From CAZEPJ01 sp964514105 (GTDB lineage Bacteria; Desulfobacterota; Desulfocorpusculales; Desulfocorpusculum), in contig CAZEPJ010000036.1 of NCBI GenBank assembly GCA_964514105.1, positions 1-45,756 on the forward strand: a DNA stretch of 45,756 nucleotides, given 5' to 3'. Position 1 is the stretch's first letter, and every line of letters starts with the position of its first letter. A program made the translations under genes and the position numbers. Under the pieces are notes generated by a model. That model made no database searches. It had not been told where the DNA came from and worked only from the letters and a program-made list of their open reading frames with translations. Positions 40,501-45,756 of the stretch are shown here, piece by piece.

Positions 40501-41416
40501 CGACCACCCCTCCCACGGCCTCTTCCCCCGCCTTGTCCAGGGCCCCGGTGCGGGCCGCAGGGCCCAGGGTCACGTTGGCCACATGGCGCACGAAGACGGG
40601 GACGCCTTCGTTGACCTTGATCAAGGCGTCTTTGAGGTCCTCCACGCCCCGGATGAACCCGAGCCCCCGGATCACGTAATCAACCCGGTTGACCTCGATG
40701 GTGCGCGCCCCCACGTCCAGGTTGCTCCTCTGGACCGCCGCCACCACCTCCTCCAGCTTCGCGTCCCGCGCCCGCATGAGGGCGGGGTCCACGTCCACCT
40801 GGTATTCCTGGACGAAGCCGCCCACCGAGGCGACCTCGCTCACCCCTTCGGCGGACAGGAGGGAGAAACGCACGTACCAGTCCTGAATGGTCCTCAGTTC
40901 ATGCGGATCCCACCCCCCCGCAGGCCGGCCCTGGGGGTCGCGTCCCTCCAGGGTGTACCAGAAGACCTGCCCCAGTGCCGTGGCGTCCGGCCCCAGGGCG
41001 GGCAGGACCCCGGCGGGGAGGGCCCCCGGGGGGAGGCTGTTGAGCTTCTCCAGGACCCGGGAGCGCGTCCAGTAGAACTCGGCTCCGTCCTCGAAGATGA
41101 TGTAGATGATGGAGAAACCGAACATGGAGGTGGACCGGATGCTCTTGACGCGGGGGACGCCCAGGAGGGCGGATGCCAGGGGGTAGGTGATCTGGTTTTC
41201 CACGTCCTGGGGAGAGCGCCCGGGCCAGTCCGTGAAGACGATCTGCTGGTTTTCCCCCACGTTGGGGATGGCGTCGACCGGGACGGGATAACGGGGCAGG
41301 CCCCCCAGGGGCCAGTCAAAGGGGGCGAAGATCACGCCGGCGGCGGCGACGAGCAGGGTCAAAAGGTACACCACGGCCCTGCGCCGGAGACAGAACAAGA
41401 CGAGCCGGTCGATCAC
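37520..41416 (-). CDS. cusA: CusA/CzcA-type heavy-metal RND efflux pump, enlarged
   Basis: 1298-residue inner-membrane proton/metal antiporter of the HME-RND family; usual length is about 1050. Conserved parts: the N-terminal IPNVGENQQIVFTDWPGRSPQDVENQITYPL and the TM4 region ALSGIAIAIGTVGDMGIIVVENI with Asp430 at the CusA Asp405 position. Residues about 525-632, after TM6, form an insertion with several extra hydrophobic segments, and a second insertion of about 60 residues lies in the second periplasmic domain (HPVPAEDGDPYL onward). In TM10-11 the sequence reads GVSSDDGVVMGTY and IRPCLMTM, where CusA has Glu939 and Lys984, so the proton relay differs. Start GTG 41416 with GGGGGAGGG. No outer-membrane factor gene nearby. 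Substrate metal unknown. Confidence 0.88.
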   Translation of the reverse strand: MIDRLVLFCLRRRAVVYLLTLLVAAAGVIFAPFDWPLGGLPRYPVPVDAIPNVGENQQIVFTDWPGRSPQDVENQITYPLASALLGVPRVKSIRSTSMFGFSIIYIIFEDGAEFYWTRSRVLEKLNSLPPGALPAGVLPALGPDATALGQVFWYTLEGRDPQGRPAGGWDPHELRTIQDWYVRFSLLSAEGVSEVASVGGFVQEYQVDVDPALMRARDAKLEEVVAAVQRSNLDVGARTIEVNRVDYVIRGLGFIRGVEDLKDALIKVNEGVPVFVRHVANVTLGPAARTGALDKAGEEAVGGVVVVRFGANPLKAIQNVRERIDEISPGLPKKTLADGTVSQVRLVPFYDRTGLIYETLGTLSSALLQEILVTIVVVLVMVMHLQSALLIAMVLPLAVLVCFIAMKLGGIEANIVALSGIAIAIGTVGDMGIIVVENIKSHLDRVGPGGDRLQAVHAATREVGGAVVTAIATTMVSFLPVFALTGAEGKLFRPLAFTKTFVLAASVMVALTLIPPLAHRWFGVSWLGGRRRWILHEGMIYAGGLMALLVDVRAGLFLCAVGAASLAARWLPEGVRRWGPAAACGLAVVGVGWVLAADWLPLGPERGLLRNLLFVGLIIGGLLGLFRLFQHHYPSILGWCLMHRGLFFIGPLAILMLGALIWLGFEAVFGWLPNAVKRNPAVSSVAHKFPGLGREFMPPLDEGSFLFMPSAMPHASIREVLDIVRKQDRAIQAIPEVEMVVGKIGRAESALDPAPLSMIETVINYRPRFVSDRDGRPVRFRWDPDGIDLFRDEAGHPVPAEDGDPYLVRGRFARGEGNRLVPDPRGAPFPLWRPVLDPRLNPGRAAWQGIRSPDDIWQAVARAAQVPGTTAAPKLQPISARLVMLQSGIRANMGVKVKGPDLEAIEGVCRAIEASLRQVPSVDPASVIADRIMGIPYLEIRLDRRAMAQYAVDVQQVQETIEVALGGKGITTTVEGRERYSVRVRYLRELRDDLESLGRILIPSPNGAQIPLTQVSDIQYAPGPQMIRGEDSFLVGYVLFDKLPGHAEGDVFRHAREYLRMRTQSGDIALPPGVSFTLTGNYVNQLRSERTLMLIVPMGLCIIAVILYLQFNSALLTALVFACIFLNWAGGFIMLWLYGQSWFLDASVLGASLRELFQVHPVHLSVAVWVGFIALFGVSSDDGVVMGTYLSDQFRRLRPRTVAQIRQTVVAAGRRRIRPCLMTMATTLLALLPVLTSSGRGADIMIPMAIPSFGGLMVEAVTMLVLPVSYCAIEERRQRAAAGSSVPTGSQSSAEVDG

Positions 41417-41443
41417 TCACCCTCCCCCTGTGCCCGGACGCGC

Positions 41444-42889
41444 CTATTTGCCGGTGCCGCCGACCTTGTCCTGAGGGGCCATCATGCTCGGCTTGGCGAG
41501 GATCTGGGCCGCGCTGTCGATCTTGAAGTTCCCGTTGACGACCACCTGCTCGCCCTCCTCCAGGCCTTCGCGCACCACGTAGTGGTCCTTGGCCCTGGGG
41601 CCCAGCACCACTTCCCGCCCCTCGAAGACCCGCTCCTCCCCGGGGACCAGCACGTAGACCACCGCCCGTCTTCCCGTGATCAGGGGTGCCGAGGCCGGCA
41701 CCACCAGGGGGGGGCGGTCCCGTCGGCCGCCCTCGCCCAGGACGCGACCCTCGCTGCCCACCTCGGCGCGGATCACCGCCCGGATGATCATCTGCGGGCG
41801 AAGCCGGCCTTCCCCTTCCGGGGCGATGACCCCCACGGTGGTGGTGCGGGTCCGGGGGTTGAAGATGGGATCCACGAAGACCACCTTCCCCTTGAAGCGT
41901 TCCCCGGCAACGGCATCCGACTGAAACTCCACCTCCTGGCCGCTGCGGATCCATGCCAGGTCCGACTCGTATGCATCCAGCTTGAGCCATACATAGCGCG
42001 GGTCCGCGATGGTGAAAAGGGGCGTCCCGGTATTGACGTAGGTCCCCTCCAGGGCCTCCTTCCGGATCACCACGCCGGCCCGGGGGGCGGTCACCGTGGC
42101 GATCCCCGTGGGTTCCCCCCGCTGCATGAGCTCGTCGATGTCCTTCTTGCCGAGGCCGAGGAGGCGAAGTTTGTGCCGGATGGCGGCCATCTTCTGCAGG
42201 GCGGCCTCCTTGGCGTCGCCCTCTTCCCTGGCCGGAGTCTCCTGCCTGGAGGCGGCCTCCCTTCGAGTCTGCACCTCTCCTTTTCGCGCGGTATGGGGGA
42301 CGGCGTGCCGAAAATCCAACAGGCCGGGGACGACCTGGGCGGCCTCGAAGAGCTCCTGCTCTGTGAAATACAGGTCCGAGGAATAGAAATCGAACAGGGG
42401 CTGGCCCCAGCGGACCGTCACCCCCGCCCGCTCGATGTACACGCGGTTGACCACGCCGGGCATGTACGCCGTCACCACGCTCTGGTGCGCGGGGTCGTAC
42501 TCGATCTGCCCGTACAGGCGGATCTCCGCCCACACGGGCCTTCGCTCCACCGGCGCCAGGCGGATCTCCGCCATCTCGGCGCCCTCGCGGGAGAGCCGAA
42601 AGCGGGGACGATCCCCTCCTCCCCCTTGGTCTCCCCCGCCCGAGACCCGCATCAGGTCCATGCCGCACACCGGGCACCTGCCGGGCTTGTTCACAGGCTG
42701 GATGCACATCATGGGGCATACGAAGAGGCCCTCGTCGTGCCCATGGGCCTCCGTCCCCGGCGCCGAGCCGACCACGGCCCTCGTGGCCTGCTCCCCCGGC
42801 CCCCCTCCCCGCAGCCAGAAGCCCAGGGCAAAGGCCGCCAGGGTCAGAGCCACCAGGCGCCAGCGGGGCCTTCTCAACCATTCCGTCAT
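41444..42889 (-). CDS. cusB: RND efflux periplasmic adaptor with heavy-metal-binding domain
   Basis: 481-residue membrane fusion protein (CusB type) linking the RND pump to an outer-membrane channel. Order: N-terminal membrane anchor (residues 11-27); a heavy-metal-binding finger FVCPMMCIQPVNKPGRCPVCGMDLM with Cys58, 62, 72 and 75 and several Met; barrel-sandwich halves around a coiled-coil hairpin (about 175-255, unusually rich in charged residues); lipoyl-like return AGVVIRKEALEGTYVNTGTPLF; beta-barrel and C-terminal domain. The finger points to copper or silver as cargo. Start ATG 42889; 27 bases separate its stop from the pump start. It is the second gene of the efflux unit. Confidence 0.9.
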   Translation of the reverse strand: MTEWLRRPRWRLVALTLAAFALGFWLRGGGPGEQATRAVVGSAPGTEAHGHDEGLFVCPMMCIQPVNKPGRCPVCGMDLMRVSGGGDQGGGGDRPRFRLSREGAEMAEIRLAPVERRPVWAEIRLYGQIEYDPAHQSVVTAYMPGVVNRVYIERAGVTVRWGQPLFDFYSSDLYFTEQELFEAAQVVPGLLDFRHAVPHTARKGEVQTRREAASRQETPAREEGDAKEAALQKMAAIRHKLRLLGLGKKDIDELMQRGEPTGIATVTAPRAGVVIRKEALEGTYVNTGTPLFTIADPRYVWLKLDAYESDLAWIRSGQEVEFQSDAVAGERFKGKVVFVDPIFNPRTRTTTVGVIAPEGEGRLRPQMIIRAVIRAEVGSEGRVLGEGGRRDRPPLVVPASAPLITGRRAVVYVLVPGEERVFEGREVVLGPRAKDHYVVREGLEEGEQVVVNGNFKIDSAAQILAKPSMMAPQDKVGGTGK

Positions 42890-42973
42890 GGCAGACCCGC
42901 CCGGATTTGCAGTCGCCGCAAGAGACCTCCGTGGGGAGCATGGCGCAGATCAAGGGGCGCCCGGGGCACCCCC

Positions 42974-43456
42974 TCACTGCACGTTCAGCCCTTCCAGCCG
43001 GCACTCACCGATGACCACGTCGACCCGGTCGTTCACCTTGACCAGCCGGCCGACATTGGAAAAGAGGATGAAGTAGTCCCGGTTCACCTCGGGCGTCCCC
43101 GTGACCTGCCGGATCCGGCCCAGCTTGTTGGCGGCCACGGGAAGCCGCCGGCCGGTCTCCCGGTGGACCAAACCGGCCTGGTTCTGGCGGCTCAGGACCT
43201 GCCTGGCCGCCTCCACGTCCTTGACCCGGTACCGGAAGTCCACGAACCCCCCGGCGCCGGCCAACCTGGCGGCAACGGGCTCCACCCCGCACACCGGGCC
43301 GGGCTGCCTCTTCTCGTCGGAGGCGGCCTTGGAGGCCTCCTCAGCCGACCCCTGGGCCCCCCGCACGGGATCCGCCCAGAGCCAGACGGCCGCGCACAGC
43401 GCCAGGACCACCGCCAGACGCCCTCCTCCCCATGCCCCTCGTCGCCATCTGGTCAT
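42974..43456 (-). CDS. Secreted protein of unknown function, first gene of efflux unit
   Basis: 160 residues. ATG 43456 has AGGAGG at ideal spacing and yields a signal peptide (basic WRRGAWGGGRL, hydrophobic AVVLALCAAVWLWA, cleavage near VRGA); an upstream ATG at 43498 would spoil it. The mature part contains a repeated-looking beta pattern: VCGVEPVAARLAGAGGFVDFRYRVKDVEAARQVL, GRRLPVAANKLGRIRQ, RDYFILFSNVGRLVKVNDRVDVVIG. This DFRYRV...F.N..R.VK.GD.V.VVIG layout feels like a conserved exported domain seen beside metal efflux genes, but I cannot name it. Two Cys (in VCGV and ECRL). Gap to the adaptor gene is 84 bases. Confidence 0.7.
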   Translation of the reverse strand: MTRWRRGAWGGGRLAVVLALCAAVWLWADPVRGAQGSAEEASKAASDEKRQPGPVCGVEPVAARLAGAGGFVDFRYRVKDVEAARQVLSRQNQAGLVHRETGRRLPVAANKLGRIRQVTGTPEVNRDYFILFSNVGRLVKVNDRVDVVIGECRLEGLNVQ

Positions 43457-43561
43457 CCTTGCCTCCTGATGGAGCCCCGCTCGTCGTTTCCTGGCCATTA
43501 TACAACAGAGGCCCGTACGGTCTCCATGGACCGGAGCATCCCCCGACCCCCCAAACGAGAA

Positions 43562-43593
43562 GAGGGGGAGAGAGGCCTCCCTCTCTCCCCCTC
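43562..43593 (-). terminator. Perfect 14-bp hairpin after the cupredoxin protein gene
   Basis: GAGGGGGAGAGAGG (43562-43575) pairs perfectly with CCTCTCTCCCCCTC (43580-43593) around a four-base loop. On the minus strand it follows the cupredoxin gene stop (43617) by 23 bases and is followed by TTCTCGTTTGG, a moderate T-rich run. This makes it the best intrinsic terminator in the window; it separates the secreted copper-type proteins from the efflux unit. Confidence 0.72.
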
Positions 43594-43616
43594 CCAGGGC
43601 CCCGCGGGCAGCCCTG

Positions 43617-45308
43617 TCAGTTGTAGGGAACCGCCTTGGTGTCCGTGCCCCCGCCCGTGCTGTTGACCGTCACGTTGCCGGGCTTCTTTTTGCTCTTGAA
43701 GGCGCCGTAATAGTCGCTGTACCTGGCCCGGTAATTGAGGGCTCCCAATCCCTGGGCCGTCAGGGTGACCGTTCCCGGCGCCGCCGTGGTGGTGGCCCAG
43801 ATCTTGACCTTCTTCACCGAGCTGGCGTACCGGGTCTTGAGGATCGTCACCGTGTCGGTCACGCTGGACACGGTGAGCGCCGCTGGGGTGGGTGCCCCCC
43901 AGTTGCCCGCGGCGTCGCGGCTGCGCACGTTGAGGTTGTGCAGGCCCGCGGCCCAGCCGGCCACGTCGATGGTGGCCGTGAGGCCCTCCGTGACCCCGTC
44001 GAAGGAGCCGTCCGCGGCGAGCATGGGCTTGCCCAGGCCCACCCCAGGGTCCGCCCCGTCAAACCACTCGGCCCGCACGATGGTGGATCCGCCGGTGGCG
44101 CTGTCATCGGCCGTGGCCGTCAGTACCACCTGCTGGGCCCCGGCCGTGGGATTCGGCGCCACCAACGCGCCGCTGGTGGTGGGGCCCACCCCGTCCCCAG
44201 CCGCGGGCGCGCCCACGCTCAGGAAGGTGAACAGCCCGCCCATGGCCTTGTTGCCTGCGTTGGTGAGGTTGAGCCTCCCGTCGTAGATGGCCCGCTGCCC
44301 CGGGGTCGTGAGCTGGATCAGGGCGTCCACGGTCTGGCCCGCCCCCAGCTCGATGGAGTACTGCTGCTTGCTGTAGCCCACCGGGGCCCCGCCCTCGATA
44401 TACGTGAACGGCCTTCCGTCCTGGGCGACCAAATTCATGTACATGCCCTGGAGGATGGGAATGAAGGTCTCCACCCCGGCGTTGACGAATCGTAGGAGGG
44501 TGTTCCCCCCGAGGGTCGCGTCCAGCACCCCGTCGGGCCCCCAGGCCGGGAAGGGTTGGCCATTGACCAGGTAGTACTTGGCGTCGTACTCCTTGGTGTT
44601 GGTGTACCATCCGGCCGGGACCGGATCCGCATGGGGCCCGTACATGCCGTTGCTCACGGCCGTGTTGAAGGCCGGGTCCAGGGCGCTGAAGATGAGGAGC
44701 GCCTGCTGGCTGTAGGCGATCCCGGCGTACGCCTCGTTCACGCCGGCATTCTGGATCATGGCCCCGTACAGCCCCATGGGGACCTGGACCTGCTGGTTGG
44801 TGCCGCTCTCATAGAGGTAGGTCCCGGGCTTTAGGTCGGTGAAAATGTACGTGCTCGCTGCCCCCGGGGCCGTCTCGTGCACCATGGAGCGCATCCGGGC
44901 CGTCACGTCCCCGGCGTTGCGAAAGCCGGGGGATGCCGGGCTGACCACCGTGCCGGTGAGCCCCGCGGTCCAGACCGGCTCCACCTTCCCGGAGGGACCC
45001 ACCGGCAGTTTCTGGCCGGGGATCACGATGGAGACCGGCACCGGGAGGTTGTTCGTCAACGTGATCTCCAGGGTCGTCTCGCCCACGGGGACCACGATGG
45101 GGGGCCCCGGGACGCTCGCCACGTCCAGGAGGCCGTTTAACCCGAACCCCCACGACGGGACCGCGGTCCCGTCGGGCATGGTGAGAATGATCTCCTCCGC
45201 CTTCATCTGCAACTGGAGGACCGCCGAGGCGGGCCCGGGCAGGAGGGCCAGCAAACCCGCCGCCAGGAGCATCCCCGCCAACCCCTTGATTCGCTTTCTG
45301 AACGACAT
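43617..45308 (-). CDS. Secreted cupredoxin-fold (multicopper oxidase-like) protein with Ig-like domain
   Basis: 563 residues with a signal peptide (1-29, ending GPASA). Residues 30 to about 370 show the tandem cupredoxin layout of multicopper oxidases (PPIVVPVGETTLEITLTNNLPVPVSIVIPGQ, TDLKPGTYLYESGTNQQVQVPMGLYGAMI, VNGQPFPAWGPDG), but the usual copper ligands (HxH, HCH) are missing: the GTYWYHSH-like spot reads GTYLYESG. An Ig-like domain follows (NPTAGAQQVVLTATADDSATGGSTI ... WAAGLHNLNVRSRDAAGNWG), then a basic C-terminal beta domain rich in Thr/Lys. Likely a structural or substrate-binding relative of multicopper proteins at the cell surface. ATG 45308 has AGGAGG upstream, 16 bases after the preceding gene. 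Confidence 0.78.
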   Translation of the reverse strand: MSFRKRIKGLAGMLLAAGLLALLPGPASAVLQLQMKAEEIILTMPDGTAVPSWGFGLNGLLDVASVPGPPIVVPVGETTLEITLTNNLPVPVSIVIPGQKLPVGPSGKVEPVWTAGLTGTVVSPASPGFRNAGDVTARMRSMVHETAPGAASTYIFTDLKPGTYLYESGTNQQVQVPMGLYGAMIQNAGVNEAYAGIAYSQQALLIFSALDPAFNTAVSNGMYGPHADPVPAGWYTNTKEYDAKYYLVNGQPFPAWGPDGVLDATLGGNTLLRFVNAGVETFIPILQGMYMNLVAQDGRPFTYIEGGAPVGYSKQQYSIELGAGQTVDALIQLTTPGQRAIYDGRLNLTNAGNKAMGGLFTFLSVGAPAAGDGVGPTTSGALVAPNPTAGAQQVVLTATADDSATGGSTIVRAEWFDGADPGVGLGKPMLAADGSFDGVTEGLTATIDVAGWAAGLHNLNVRSRDAAGNWGAPTPAALTVSSVTDTVTILKTRYASSVKKVKIWATTTAAPGTVTLTAQGLGALNYRARYSDYYGAFKSKKKPGNVTVNSTGGGTDTKAVPYN

Positions 45309-45324
45309 GTCGCCGCCTCCTTTC

Positions 45325-45756
45325 TCACTCGGCCCCGAGGGGGGCGCTCCATGGTGCGACGGCCATCAGGGTGATGAGCCCGCCGGGGAAGATGTTGTTG
45401 TTGCTCAGCTCCTTCTCCGTGTGGGAATGCCACATGAAGAAGAAGAACCCGCCGGGATTCAGCCCCTGATGCTCCGGGGGCAGGGACCCTGCGCCGCCCA
45501 GAAAGGGGCTTCCGCCGTAGACCTGGCCGAAGGCCACGTCGTCGCGGGCGGGGAGGATGACGGGGAAGATCTGCTCGTGGTCTCCGATGAACTCGTACGG
45601 CTCCGCAGAGGTCCCCGGGTCGTGGCCGTACACGTCCCAGCCCATGTTGGCCCCGGTCCAAGTGAACAGGGCGTCCACGGTCTGGCCCGGGTTGACCACC
45701 GTGGTGTAGTCCTCGTAGGACAGATCGGGACCGCTACCCGGGCCCGAGGACAGGAG
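45325..45756 (-). CDS. Multicopper oxidase-type secreted protein (C-terminal part, cut by window edge)
   Basis: The reading frame is open to the last base, so the 5' part lies outside the window; 143 codons remain. The visible end is a cupredoxin domain: NPGQTVDALFTWTGANMGWDVYGHDPG, then FFFMWHSHTEKELSNNNIFPGGLITLMAV, whose WHSHTE is a copper-ligand-like motif of multicopper oxidases. This domain type occurs in exported multicopper proteins of metal-reducing Desulfobacterota (OmpB-like), which is a suggestion only. It precedes the copper-less cupredoxin protein by 16 bases, so the two are likely co-expressed. Confidence 0.72.
   Translation of the reverse strand, partial: LLSSGPGSGPDLSYEDYTTVVNPGQTVDALFTWTGANMGWDVYGHDPGTSAEPYEFIGDHEQIFPVILPARDDVAFGQVYGGSPFLGGAGSLPPEHQGLNPGGFFFFMWHSHTEKELSNNNIFPGGLITLMAVAPWSAPLGAE

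Noticed and set aside
38255..43666. Open frame of 1803 codons on the plus strand
   Set aside because: It lies antisense to cusA, cusB and the secreted protein gene, all of which have clear family motifs. The frame is a by-product of high GC in the third codon position, has no recognisable domain and its composition is Gly/Pro/His/Arg-rich.

Overview
The window is GC-rich bacterial chromosome with short intergenic gaps and many ATGA-type stop/start overlaps. Liv-type transport, acyl-CoA and thiolase chemistry, complex I, GTP-dependent PEP carboxykinase, PilZ, a metal RND efflux system and cupredoxin/multicopper secreted proteins together fit a respiring, organic-acid-degrading member of the Desulfobacterota (former Deltaproteobacteria), possibly a metal-reducing lineage. 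No rRNA, tRNA, CRISPR array, transposase, integrase or phage gene was seen, so this reads as ordinary chromosome. The lineage is an inference from gene content only.

Layout. 0.2-3.8 kb (+): ssb, a long-chain polyprenyl diphosphate synthase and GTP-type PEP carboxykinase, closed by a strong hairpin. 3.8-8.7 kb (-): a four-gene unit with its own promoter that looks like the non-canonical lipoate assembly pathway: an LplA-like ligase fused to a Cys-rich DUF116 domain, a LipT-like flavoprotein and two radical SAM proteins (LipS1/LipS2). 8.8-19.3 kb (-): one long probable operon starting from a TTGACA-17-TAGGGT promoter: livK, livH, livF, livG, acyl-CoA ligase, livM, two unequal thiolase-fold proteins and a DUF35 Zn-ribbon/OB protein. 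19.4-26.8 kb (-): nuoBCD (one fused gene), nuoE, nuoF, nuoG, nuoI, which is the complete hydrophilic arm of complex I with none of the membrane subunits. 27.1-33.1 kb (+): 3-hydroxyacyl-CoA dehydrogenase, acyl-CoA dehydrogenase, a small CxxC thioredoxin-like protein and pyruvate dehydrogenase E1alpha, E1beta and E2. 33.1-36.9 kb (-): a glutaryl-CoA-dehydrogenase-like enzyme, a PilZ protein, two small unknown proteins and a multipass membrane protein with a CxxC. 37.0-43.5 kb (-): a Cys-rich secreted protein, an oversized CusA-type RND pump, its adaptor with a heavy-metal-binding finger, and another secreted unknown. 43.6-45.8 kb (-): two cupredoxin/multicopper-type secreted proteins, the last cut by the window edge.

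How it fits together. An organic acid is imported by the Liv transporter, activated by the ligase, oxidised by acyl-CoA dehydrogenases and hydroxyacyl-CoA dehydrogenase and cleaved by the thiolase complex. No enoyl-CoA hydratase is present here. NADH feeds the Nuo arm. The E2 protein carries the lipoyl lysine that the LipS1/LipS2 system would be expected to modify; no lipA, lipB or E3 is in the window.

Most worth a second look: the LplA-DUF116/LipT/LipS1/LipS2 operon, the membrane-less Nuo cluster with a NuoBCD fusion and an altered NADH-site residue in NuoF, the thiolase pair with complementary missing catalytic residues, the enlarged RND pump with its redox-like accessory proteins, and heptanucleotide tandem repeats in intergenic spacers.
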